A DNA stretch of 18,250 bases from Lachnospiraceae bacterium UBA1066 (GCA_002316215.1 DCDB01000374.1:1-18250), one strand, 5' to 3'; shown: positions 8,563 to 16,390, counted from the stretch's first letter. Notes: a model not told the origin generated them from the sequence alone. Numbers and translations: made by a program.

Positions 8563-8573
8563 CACTGCGTTTT

Positions 8574-8609
8574 CGAAAAGAAGAGACTGCCACAGGACAG
8601 TCCCTTCTT
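8574..8609 (-). terminator. Rho-independent terminator of the mgl operon
   Basis: On the minus strand AAGAAGGGACTG (8598-8609) pairs with CAGTCTCTTCTT (8578-8589) in a 12-bp stem with one G-U pair and an 8-nt loop. A TTTT run follows. It begins 41 bp after the MglC stop and separates the transporter from the sensor operon. Confidence 0.85.
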
Positions 8610-8649
8610 ACAAAGACATAAAATACAGTAATTAATTCACCAATACGCC

Positions 8650-10305
8650 TTACTTCTTCTGGACATACTTCAGGCAGTCAAGTGTTACAGCTGTCAGAAT
8701 GATAATGCCTTCAAATACGAACTGAAGGTTTGTATCAATACCCAGAATCGTAAGCGAATAAGTAAGGGCCGTAAAGATCAGGACACCGACGACTACGCCG
8801 GAGATTTTTCCGATACCTCCTGTAAATGACACGCCGCCGACCACGCAGGCCGCGATGGCGTCCATATCCCAGCCCTGCCCGTAAGCAGCCGAACCGGAAC
8901 CGACCATTCTTGCACATTCCAGCCAGGATCCGAAGCCGTAAAGAATACCGGCCATAATGAAAGCTCCCATTGTAACTGTAAAGACTGAAATACCGGAAAC
9001 CGATGCCGCCTCTGGATTTCCGCCGACCGCATACAAATCCTTGCCGAAAGTCGTCTTGTTCCAGATGAACCAGACAATCAGGATAGCTGCGACTGCCCAG
9101 ATGATAATGGTCGGGAAATTATTAATCTTCGGGATGATGATACTCGGAATTGTCGGTTCAATAGCGCCGAAGGAAACACCCTTTGTAGCATAAGTGACAA
9201 GACCGAAGATAATCAGCATGTTCGACATCGTGGAAATGAACGGATGCATCTTGAACTTCGCTGTAAAGAAACCTGCAATCGAGGTAAAGCATGTCGTAAG
9301 GACGATGCACATAAAGAGTGCCAGGACAACTCTTCCGCCGACCGGAATTCCGGTAAAGTCAAAGATATGGCTGAAGACGCCGCCAGTATTGATTCCCTGA
9401 TGCATGATGATCGTAGCGGTAACCATGCCCATACCTACCATACGTCCGATGGAAAGATCTGTTCCGGTTAAAAGAATCAGGCCTGCAACGCCGAGAGCAA
9501 GGAACATACGCGGAGACGCCTGCTGCAGAATATTCAGGACATTGGTAAATGTAAACAGCGGTACATGCTTGATAGCCGGCGTAATGATACTCAGCATAAT
9601 AAAAATCAGGACAATAACGATGTAAAGCCCGTTCTTCAGAAGGAACTGCCTGCGGTTGAACGTATACTTGTAATTTTCCCATCCCTGGGCTCTGGCCTCG
9701 CCGAATGTAAACTTGCCCATCCGCAGCATATCGATCAGATGATATTTATAGGCATAGGCTTCATGCCGTCTGCTCTTGATCGTCTGAAGGTTCTTCTCAG
9801 AAATCATCTTCGCATCAAAGAGCCTGTTCTTAAATACATAATTTTCGTCCTTGATTTCCTGCTTATCGGTAAGCTTCGAGAGGGCAGTTGCATGCTCCGT
9901 TTTAAGCCTGGCAACCTTCTGGTTATAATCCGCCAGTTCCAGCGCCTTTTCCTCATCGCAGCTTACATTGACCTTCTGGAAATATTCCGTATCATAATGG
10001 GCCTTAATATACGCTTCCGCATCATTGACTTTGCCGGCAATAGCATCTTTATTCTTTGCTTCGACGGCTTTCGCCTTTTCCAGCGCCGCACGGTCAGCTT
10101 CTATCTTTGCGTTTTTTTCATCTTTTGTAAAATTGTGATCTGCCTTGACCAGTTCAATATGGTTTTTCAGCGACTGCACCCGGTCAGTGCCATCGACGCG
10201 CAGGGCATCGATCTCTTTTTGGATTTTACCGACATAATCGTCAATCGGCTGACGGAGCGCTTCTTCCTGCTCAGTCGTAAGAACTTTACTGCTTGTATTC
10301 GCCAT
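8650..10305 (-). CDS. mglC: Galactose/methyl-galactoside ABC transporter permease MglC, with a long N-terminal extension
   Basis: Inner-membrane permease of the BPD_transp_2 family. The ATG at 10305 (MANTSSKVLT) is chosen because GGAGGAG sits 6 nt upstream; the ATG at 10320 overlaps the MglA stop and has its own bases inside that ribosome site. The protein is 551 aa, while MglC proteins are normally about 330-350. The extra part is residues 1-220: hydrophilic, rich in Lys/Glu/Ala, probably helical or coiled coil, with one Cys and no transmembrane segment. From about residue 222 the permease proper follows, with hydrophobic segments starting LKNGLYIVIVLIFIML, the conserved GLILLTGTDLSIGRMVG stretch, and the cytoplasmic loop TTFGKDLYAVGGNPEAASVS that contacts the ATPase. 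It overlaps the mglA stop region and ends at the terminator. The extension should lie in the cytoplasm by homology. I do not recognise it as a named domain. Confidence 0.92.
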   Translation of the reverse strand: MANTSSKVLTTEQEEALRQPIDDYVGKIQKEIDALRVDGTDRVQSLKNHIELVKADHNFTKDEKNAKIEADRAALEKAKAVEAKNKDAIAGKVNDAEAYIKAHYDTEYFQKVNVSCDEEKALELADYNQKVARLKTEHATALSKLTDKQEIKDENYVFKNRLFDAKMISEKNLQTIKSRRHEAYAYKYHLIDMLRMGKFTFGEARAQGWENYKYTFNRRQFLLKNGLYIVIVLIFIMLSIITPAIKHVPLFTFTNVLNILQQASPRMFLALGVAGLILLTGTDLSIGRMVGMGMVTATIIMHQGINTGGVFSHIFDFTGIPVGGRVVLALFMCIVLTTCFTSIAGFFTAKFKMHPFISTMSNMLIIFGLVTYATKGVSFGAIEPTIPSIIIPKINNFPTIIIWAVAAILIVWFIWNKTTFGKDLYAVGGNPEAASVSGISVFTVTMGAFIMAGILYGFGSWLECARMVGSGSAAYGQGWDMDAIAACVVGGVSFTGGIGKISGVVVGVLIFTALTYSLTILGIDTNLQFVFEGIIILTAVTLDCLKYVQKK

Positions 10306-10318
10306 CTGTTTCTCCTCC
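10306..10318 (-). promoter_or_regulatory. Ribosome binding site deciding the mglC start
   Basis: GGAGGAG (10312-10318 on the minus strand) is a near-perfect Shine-Dalgarno 6 nt before the ATG at 10305. It begins inside the TAATG overlap with the mglA stop, so mglA and mglC are probably translationally coupled. Confidence 0.8.
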
Positions 10319-10319
10319 A

Positions 10320-11828
10320 TTACAGGTATTTTGCACTGAGCCTCAAAAGCTCTTCCTGATTCGTTTCCTTCGTATTCACAATACCGGAAAGATGCCCGTT
10401 CGACATGACGCCGATACGGTTCGTAAGTCCCAGAATCTCCGGCATCTCGGAGGAAACGACGATAATCGTCTTGCCCTGCTTCGCCATATTAATAATCAGC
10501 TCGTAAATTTCATATTTTGCTCCTACGTCAATACCGCGCGTAGGTTCGTCCATCATAAATATCTTCGGATCACGCTCCAGCCATTTTCCGAAAATGACTT
10601 TCTGCTGGTTGCCGCCGGAAAGACTGGATATCATATCATCAGGTCCCATGCATTTCGTGCGCATGGTCTTTATTTCCTTGGTCGTTGCCTTCACCATCTT
10701 CGGTTCGGAAAGCGCGATACCTGTCTTATAATAATTCAGGTTTGCAATCGTGGTGTTAAAGGTCAGATCCCCCTTTAGGAAAAGCCCGTTCGCCTTTCTT
10801 TCCTCGGTAATCATGGCAAAACCATGCTCCATGGCTTCCTTGGCATTGTTAAAGTTCATCAGCCGGCCGTTATAATAGACGCGGCCCGCCGCACGCGTCC
10901 GGACACCGAAGATCGTCTCCATGAGCTCGGTGCGTCCTGCGCCTACCAGGCCGTACAGTCCGAAAATCTCGCCTTCCCTGACATCAAAGGTGACATCCTG
11001 CAGATGCGGCTCGAACTTCGTGAAGAGATGCTGGATGGAAAGGACGACATCCTTCGGCTTATTGTCGACCGGCGGAAAACGATTCTCCAGTGAGCGCCCG
11101 ACCATGGCCGCGATCAGCTCATTGAGGTTCGTATCCTTCGTACTCTTGGTCATGACCAGATTGCCGTCACGCAGCACAGAAACTTCGTCGCAGATCTGGA
11201 AAACTTCATCCATTTTATGGGAAATGTAAATAAGAGAAATGCCCTGATCCCTCAGTTTCGCCATCATCTTAAAAAGTTTCTCAACTTCCGGAATCGTCAG
11301 GGAAGATGTCGGCTCATCAAGGACAATAATTTTAGAATTATAAGAAATCGCTTTTGCGATTTCGCACATCTGCCTCTGTGAAACAGACATATGGCGCATC
11401 GGCTGCGTCAGGTTTACCGTCATTCCCAGCTTACGGAAAAGATCGGAAGCTTCTTTCTTCATTCTTCCTTCATCAATTACGCCCATGGAATTGACCGGAT
11501 AGCGTCCGAGGAACAGATTATCCACAACGCTTCTTTCCAGGCATTGGTTCAGTTCCTGATGCACCATTGCAATTCCATTTTCAAGAGCATCCTTGGGTCC
11601 GGAAAAACTGACCTCTTTTCCATCGAGAAAGATATGCCCTTCGTCTTTTTGGTAGGTTCCGAAAAGACATTTCATCATAGTAGATTTTCCGGCACCGTTC
11701 TCGCCCATAAGGCCCATAACCGATCCGCGTTTCACATCGAGATTGATGTGGTCAAGGACCCTGTTACGGCCGAAGGACTTGCACATGCCGCGAATGGATA
11801 GTAAAATATCATCTTTCTTTTCTGCCAT
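10320..11828 (-). CDS. mglA: Galactose/methyl-galactoside ABC transporter ATPase MglA
   Basis: A 502-aa tandem ATPase that drives uptake with MglC. The first nucleotide-binding domain has Walker A GENGAGKST (42-50), a degenerate signature VSQRQ (149-153), Walker B IIVLDEPTSSL (167-177) and the switch His in YISHKMDE. The second has an unusual P-loop, GLVGAGRT (293-300), where Arg replaces the Walker Lys, then a consensus signature LSGGNQQK (403-410) and IFMMDEPTRGID (423-434). A degenerate second P-loop is normal for MglA/RbsA/XylG proteins, so it is not a defect. The ATG at 11828 has GGGAG 7 nt upstream. It lies 243 bp after mglB with a strong hairpin between, which would lower its expression relative to the binding protein. 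Confidence 0.96.
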   Translation of the reverse strand: MAEKKDDILLSIRGMCKSFGRNRVLDHINLDVKRGSVMGLMGENGAGKSTMMKCLFGTYQKDEGHIFLDGKEVSFSGPKDALENGIAMVHQELNQCLERSVVDNLFLGRYPVNSMGVIDEGRMKKEASDLFRKLGMTVNLTQPMRHMSVSQRQMCEIAKAISYNSKIIVLDEPTSSLTIPEVEKLFKMMAKLRDQGISLIYISHKMDEVFQICDEVSVLRDGNLVMTKSTKDTNLNELIAAMVGRSLENRFPPVDNKPKDVVLSIQHLFTKFEPHLQDVTFDVREGEIFGLYGLVGAGRTELMETIFGVRTRAAGRVYYNGRLMNFNNAKEAMEHGFAMITEERKANGLFLKGDLTFNTTIANLNYYKTGIALSEPKMVKATTKEIKTMRTKCMGPDDMISSLSGGNQQKVIFGKWLERDPKIFMMDEPTRGIDVGAKYEIYELIINMAKQGKTIIVVSSEMPEILGLTNRIGVMSNGHLSGIVNTKETNQEELLRLSAKYL

Positions 11829-11921
11829 CTTCTTACTCCCGTATTTTCATGGCCTTCAGGGAAGAATCACATACGCAGCCGCTTTCCCTGCCGAAGGCAA
11901 TTTACGCAGCCTGATATCGAG

Positions 11922-11961
11922 AAAAAGAGGTTATCAGGAAGAGTCCTTCCTGATAACCTCT
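11922..11961 (-). terminator. Perfect 16-bp intercistronic hairpin between mglB and mglA
   Basis: 11926-11941 and 11946-11961 are exact inverted repeats (AGAGGTTATCAGGAAG and its complement) around a 4-nt loop. On the minus strand the stem ends in CTCTTTTTCTC. This looks like a partial terminator or mRNA-stabilising hairpin that allows more binding protein than ATPase and permease. Confidence 0.8.
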
Positions 11962-11996
11962 CCTTGGCTTACTGCAACTCATATGATGCCCTGGCC

Positions 11997-12054
11997 TGCT
12001 TCATCGTTCAGCGTTTTCGCAGTTCTTATGCTTCATCGTTTCACGATTTCCGCA
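11997..12054. repeat. Two imperfect direct copies of about 25 bp after mglB
   Basis: 11997-12021 and 12029-12054 share TGCTTCATCGTT and a similar tail ending CGCA, 32 bp apart. The 12029 copy holds a small dyad ATCGTttcACGAT. The pair lies between the mglB stop and the 16-bp hairpin; no function is evident. Confidence 0.5.
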
Positions 12055-12071
12055 ATCCTTCGTCATCTGTA

Positions 12072-13418
12072 TTACTGGCTGAGCAGTGATGTATAGGAAG
12101 CTGCATTGTCTGTCTTCACCATATTAATTGCGAATGCATCATACTGGCTCGGATTTCCAAGACGGTTCGTGATATTGGATTCTGTCTGGCCGTCGCCGCC
12201 GATATATTCCACATCCAGGTTCAGAAGCTTATCATAATTCTTAAGCTGCGGTTCATAGGTAGAACTCAGGAAGTTATCGGAAGCATTGTAGATGTCAAGC
12301 CACACCTTCTTGGTTGCATGTTTGCTGGAATCCAGCTGATTGGAAATCGGCTTGTAAACAACAGTGGAATCCGTATAATCCTTATAGTTGTCAGCCGTAA
12401 CGGCTACATTCAATGCATAGTAGGAACGTTCATCTTCTTTATATTCATAAACATCCGACGTAAGGACGTTTCCCGCTTCATCTTTCGTGCCGATACCTGT
12501 ATCAATATCAACACCGTCAAGGCAGTTGCGAAGGACGCGGAGAGTCAGATAAGCCTGGACATCAGCATGCTGGCTGATTGTTCCGCCGTAGCCTTCCGGA
12601 ATAGCTGCAACAGCATCGCTGTTCGCATCGTAGCCGAAAGTCGGGACTTTCTTATCTTTGGACCATGCATTGAACATTGACATGCCCATGCCGTCGTTAT
12701 TGGAAACAACAACATCGATCTGATCGCCGAAAGAAGAAGACCATGTGCCGATGGCGTTACCTGCCGTAGCGGCATCCCATGTTGCGCCCGCGGAGTTCTT
12801 CATTTCCTGAGAAGCAAGTTCACGGACCGTATAAGTCTTTCCGTTTGCTTCAAGCTTTCCGTCCTGGACAATGGCGGAAGAACCGTCGGCATTCGTGCCT
12901 GCCGGCTCGGAATCAATAGCTCCGTCCTTTTCAACACCCGTGCCGAGTGCTTTACGGACACCGCGCGTACGTGCGATGGAATCGTTGTGGCCGATATCGC
13001 CGATGGCAAGAACGTAGCCGATGATGCCGTCGCCGTTGCGGTCAATCGTCGCAACATTGGCTTTGATGTAATCCATGACCATTGTTCCCTGAAGCTCTGC
13101 GCCCTGTTTTGCGTCAAAACCTACATAATATGTATCTTTGTTGAAGCTTAAGGCTGCCTTGTCCAGTTCGCCTGTGGAACTGTTGGACGGCTGGCGGTTG
13201 AACCAGCATAACGGCTTGTCTTTATTCGCAACCGTGCCGCCGGTTGTAGCTGCCGATGCTGCTGTACTGGCTGCTGTGGAAGCTGCAGCTGATGTGGCTG
13301 CCGTACTGGATGCTGCGGAAGTTGTTGCCGTGGAAGTTGTGCTTGTTCCTCCGCAGCCCACTGCCGTCACACCGACTAAAAGAGCTGTTACAATAGAAAG
13401 AACCTGTTTCTTTTTCAT
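12072..13418 (-). CDS. mglB: Circularly permuted galactose/glucose-binding lipoprotein MglB
   Basis: A 448-aa extracytoplasmic lipoprotein: signal peptide 1-21, lipobox AVGC with lipidated Cys22, and a Ser/Thr/Ala-rich tether about 23-62. The mature fold begins at KPLCWFNRQ (68-76), which matches VPVVFFNKE of E. coli MglB (Asn74 = Asn91). It then runs in normal order: YYVGFDAKQ, calcium loop DRNGDG (126-131), His144/Asp146/Arg150 (= His152/Asp154/Arg158), Trp214 (= Trp183), Asn241 (= Asn211), Asp264 (= Asp236) and GTISQ, where Gln283 replaces Asn256. After YYALNVAVTADNYKDY (the usual C-terminus) and a linker, residues 370-448 match the usual N-terminus: DIYNASDNFLSS (Tyr377, Asp381, Phe383 = Tyr10, Asp14, Phe16) and AINMVKTDNAASY (= AINLVDPAAAGTV). 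About 28 residues are inserted near 160-208. The ATG at 13418 follows GGGGG by about 10 nt. First gene of mglBAC. Treponema pallidum MglB-2 (Tp0684) is a known MglB with divergent, as I recall permuted, topology. Confidence 0.93.
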   Translation of the reverse strand: MKKKQVLSIVTALLVGVTAVGCGGTSTTSTATTSAASSTAATSAAASTAASTAASAATTGGTVANKDKPLCWFNRQPSNSSTGELDKAALSFNKDTYYVGFDAKQGAELQGTMVMDYIKANVATIDRNGDGIIGYVLAIGDIGHNDSIARTRGVRKALGTGVEKDGAIDSEPAGTNADGSSAIVQDGKLEANGKTYTVRELASQEMKNSAGATWDAATAGNAIGTWSSSFGDQIDVVVSNNDGMGMSMFNAWSKDKKVPTFGYDANSDAVAAIPEGYGGTISQHADVQAYLTLRVLRNCLDGVDIDTGIGTKDEAGNVLTSDVYEYKEDERSYYALNVAVTADNYKDYTDSTVVYKPISNQLDSSKHATKKVWLDIYNASDNFLSSTYEPQLKNYDKLLNLDVEYIGGDGQTESNITNRLGNPSQYDAFAINMVKTDNAASYTSLLSQ

Positions 13419-13482
13419 ATGCCTGTTTCCCCCTTTTCGTTAAGCGCACCGCAAAAAATGCACTTTTGAATTGATAAGAGCA

Positions 13483-13488
13483 AGTATA
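13483..13488 (-). promoter_or_regulatory. Candidate -10 element of the mgl promoter
   Basis: TATACT on the minus strand (five of six to TATAAT) lies 64 bp before the mglB start in a very AT-rich stretch. No good -35 hexamer sits 16-18 bp upstream, which would fit a promoter that needs an activator. Confidence 0.4.
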
Positions 13489-13532
13489 AATATATTTTTT
13501 ATGATAAAACATAGAATATTTTTCGCTCCACC

Positions 13533-13553
13533 ATGAAATTTCTATGATTTCAT
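13533..13553. promoter_or_regulatory. Candidate operator: 7-bp inverted repeat upstream of the mgl promoter
   Basis: ATGAAAT, 7 nt, ATTTCAT is a perfect dyad centred about 55 bp upstream of the candidate -10. A second palindrome, GAAATTTC (13535-13542), overlaps it. The position suits an activator such as the YesN-like regulator. Dyads of this length also occur by chance in AT-rich DNA. Confidence 0.3.
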
Positions 13554-13692
13554 CCGTCATATCATACATAAATCAAGTCCGAAACGTTTTGTTTTTTGTC
13601 TACAATTGCATCACGGGAATTATTTGCCTTTTCTCCGTAAGCTTCTCAATATGGCGTGCCTGACAGATGCGGCTTTTATCGGCTGCCATCAT

Positions 13693-13727
13693 AAAAAACA
13701 AACCCGGAGACAGAATTATTTTCCGGA
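13693..13727 (-). terminator. Candidate terminator of the P-type ATPase gene
   Basis: On the minus strand TCCGGA (13722-13727) can pair with TCCGGG (13703-13708) across a 13-nt loop that includes the stop codon. GTTTGTTTTTT follows. The stem is short (6 bp, one G-U), so strength is uncertain. Confidence 0.45.
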
Positions 13728-16361
13728 AATTCTCCTCTGTACTGCTTTCACAATTTCGACAATAGGAATCACGAGTACCGCGAGCCCGACCGCGATCAGG
13801 TATTCCTTCAGACTGACGGCTGTAAATCCGAAAGCCGCGGCAACAGGCGGAACCTCGAGGATCACGGTTGTGAGCACAAGGGAGCTGCCCATGGCAGCCC
13901 AGAGGACGGCGTTCTGGTTATGCAGGGTAAAGACGCTTTTCCTCTGGCTCCTCATATTGAAGCTGTGGAAGATCTCGCACATGCTCATCGTAAGGAAGGC
14001 CATCGTCATACCGTCCGGCGACACACCCTTCGGCATTTCAAAATAACCGATTTCCAGACAGTGCCCGACAACATAAGACACAAGAGTAATCGCTGCGATT
14101 GTGAGACCCTGATAGACAATATCCGCACCGACGCCTCCGGCAAAAATCCCGTCTTTTGAGTCGCGGGGCGCCCGTTTCATGATATCCTCCTCACCTTTTT
14201 CGAGCCCGAGGGCAAGAGCCGGGAAACAATCCGTCAGAAGATTGATAAACAGAAGATGTACCGGATGGAACAGCGTAAATCCGAGAAGCGTTGCCGTAAA
14301 CACACCCAGGACTTCGCTCATATTGGAGGCCAGGAGGAACTGGATCGCTTTTCGGATATTGTCGTAAATGCGGCGTCCTTCCTCGACCGCATGGACGATG
14401 GTTGCAAAGTTGTCGTCGGCCAGCACCATATCCGCCACGTTCTTCGTCACATCTGTCCCTGTAATGCCCATGCCGATACCGATATCCGCTGCCTTGATAC
14501 TTGGGGCATCGTTGACACCGTCTCCCGTCATGGCGGTCACAGCTCCGTTTTTCTTCCATGCATTTACGATGCGCACCTTATGCTCCGGCTGTACGCGGGC
14601 ATAAACGCGGTATTTCTTCACTGCCTCGCAGATCTCATCATCGGAAATGTCATCCAGCTCCGCACCGGTAATCGCCTGGTCTGCATTTTCAAGAATCCCC
14701 AGGCTCCGGGCAATCGCCGCAGCCGTATCCTTATGGTCGCCGGTAATCATGACCGGCGTGATACCGGCGCTCCTGCATTCGGCTATGGCCGGCAGGACTT
14801 CCGGACGGATCGGGTCAATCATCCCGACGAGACCGATAAAACACAGATCCTTTTCCAGATATTCGGGAGCATGCCCTTCCGGAAGTGTCTTCCATTCTCT
14901 TTTGGCCGCAGCCAGCACCCGGAGCGCCTGATCCGCCATCTTTTTGTTAAATGAAAGGATCTCCCGGCGCTTTGCTTCCGTAAGAGGAACCGTCTTTCCG
15001 TCCGCTTCTTCACAGGAAATGCAGTGCTTCAGAATTTCGTCCGGCGCGCCTTTTGTATACTGGATAAAGCTTTCGCCTGATTTATGGACTGTGGACATCA
15101 TTTTGCGCAGAGAATCAAACGGCGCTTCATCCACACGCGGGAATCGCTTTTCAAGCTCCGGCTTCGGAAGATCCATTTTTGCCGCATAGGCCACCAGTGC
15201 CGCTTCCGTCGGTTCGCCTTCCGCCTCACCTTCCGCGTTCAGGACCGCATCGGAACTTAAAGCCAGGGCTGCAGCAAGGCTTTTTTCATTTCCGACGAAA
15301 TCGACGACGGTCATCCTGTTCTGCGTCAGGGTACCGGTCTTATCGGAACAGATGACCTGCGTGCAGCCAAGCGTCTCTACAGCTGTCAGCCTTCGGATCA
15401 CGGCATTCCTTTTGCTCATATTCGTAACGCCGATGGAAAGAACCACGGTGACCACGGTGGCAAGGCCTTCCGGCACGGCCGCCACGGCGAGAGAAACCGC
15501 AATCATGAAGGTCTCAAGGATTGTGCTTAAGGCAAAGTTTCCTGCCATGATAAGATCGAAAATAAAAATGAAAACGCAGATCCCGAGCACCAGCTTGGAC
15601 ATCGTCCTGCCGAGCTCATCCAGACGTTTCTGGAGCGGAGTCTGCTCGTCGCCGGATGCGGAAAGGGCGCCGGCGATCTTTCCGATCTCGGTTTCCATAC
15701 CGGTATGCACGATCACGGCACGGCCGCGGCCGTAAACAGCCGTGGAACCCTGGTAGCACATATTTTTCCGGTCACCGAGAGTAATTTCTTTCTGCTCTTT
15801 ATCAAGCTTCAGCGTTTTCGCTGTTTTTTCAACCGGCACGCTTTCCCCCGTCAGCGCCGATTCTTCGATCTTAAGGCTTGCCTCTTCAAGGATGCGTCCG
15901 TCCGCGGGAACACTGTCCCCCGCCTCCAGGATCACAATATCTCCCGGAACCGCTTCGCGGCTCGGAATGACGGTCAGCTGTCCTCCCCGGACAACCTTGC
16001 AGGTTGCCGCCGTCATCGTTTTCAGGGCTTCGATAGCCGCCTCGGCTTTGCTTTCCTGTATCACCCCCAGGACGGCGTTCAGGAGAACAACCGCAATGAT
16101 GATAAAAACTTCCGCCATACTCTCGCCGGAAAGCAGGTTGGTAACAGCTGAAACCGCAGCAGCCGCCATCAGGATAATCAGCATCGGATCCTTCAGCTGC
16201 TCCGCAAACCGCTGGGCGAAGGATTTTTTCGGCTCCGCCTTCAATTCATTGGCCCCGTACTTTGCCAGCCGTTCTTTTGCCTCAGCCTCTGAAAGCCCTT
16301 CCGGCGATGCGCCAAGGTGCTGGAGCACTTCATTTTCCGACAGAAGATATTCTTTTTCCAT
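13716..16361 (-). CDS. P-type cation ATPase, SERCA/PMR1-like (P2A), probable Ca2+/Mn2+ exporter
   Basis: An 881-aa integral membrane pump. In order it has: N-terminal cation ATPase domain (about 5-75), actuator loop TGES (171-174), M4 motif AVPEGL (295-300), phosphorylation motif DKTGT with Asp340, nucleotide-binding KGAP (438-441), and hinge motif TGDGVND (612-618). The transport residues of SERCA are present: PEGL in M4, Asn680 and Glu683 in M5 (ASNMSEVLGVF), and Asn707, Thr710 and Asp711 in M6 (INLLTDCFPALALGLE). The set needed for SERCA site II is therefore there, which predicts Ca2+ or Mn2+ transport out of the cytoplasm. The start at 16361 has GAGG 9 nt upstream. The leader carries a probable Mn2+ riboswitch, like those controlling L. 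lactis yoaB and pneumococcal mgtA, and that favours Mn2+ or mixed Mn2+/Ca2+ efflux. Fold and class are certain; the ion is inferred. Confidence 0.95.
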   Translation of the reverse strand: MEKEYLLSENEVLQHLGASPEGLSEAEAKERLAKYGANELKAEPKKSFAQRFAEQLKDPMLIILMAAAAVSAVTNLLSGESMAEVFIIIAVVLLNAVLGVIQESKAEAAIEALKTMTAATCKVVRGGQLTVIPSREAVPGDIVILEAGDSVPADGRILEEASLKIEESALTGESVPVEKTAKTLKLDKEQKEITLGDRKNMCYQGSTAVYGRGRAVIVHTGMETEIGKIAGALSASGDEQTPLQKRLDELGRTMSKLVLGICVFIFIFDLIMAGNFALSTILETFMIAVSLAVAAVPEGLATVVTVVLSIGVTNMSKRNAVIRRLTAVETLGCTQVICSDKTGTLTQNRMTVVDFVGNEKSLAAALALSSDAVLNAEGEAEGEPTEAALVAYAAKMDLPKPELEKRFPRVDEAPFDSLRKMMSTVHKSGESFIQYTKGAPDEILKHCISCEEADGKTVPLTEAKRREILSFNKKMADQALRVLAAAKREWKTLPEGHAPEYLEKDLCFIGLVGMIDPIRPEVLPAIAECRSAGITPVMITGDHKDTAAAIARSLGILENADQAITGAELDDISDDEICEAVKKYRVYARVQPEHKVRIVNAWKKNGAVTAMTGDGVNDAPSIKAADIGIGMGITGTDVTKNVADMVLADDNFATIVHAVEEGRRIYDNIRKAIQFLLASNMSEVLGVFTATLLGFTLFHPVHLLFINLLTDCFPALALGLEKGEEDIMKRAPRDSKDGIFAGGVGADIVYQGLTIAAITLVSYVVGHCLEIGYFEMPKGVSPDGMTMAFLTMSMCEIFHSFNMRSQRKSVFTLHNQNAVLWAAMGSSLVLTTVILEVPPVAAAFGFTAVSLKEYLIAVGLAVLVIPIVEIVKAVQRRISGK

Positions 16362-16390
16362 ACTTTTTACCTCTTTGAAATATAATCTCT

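Noticed and set aside
9565..10359. 264-codon open frame on the + strand opposite mglC
   Set aside because: It is antisense to a well-supported permease gene, has no ribosome site I can see, and its product has no recognisable family.
12072..13418. Frameshift or truncation as the reason for the odd N-terminus of MglB
   Set aside because: The frame is intact with a normal signal peptide and lipobox, and the 'missing' N-terminal segment is present at the C-terminus, so permutation explains it better.
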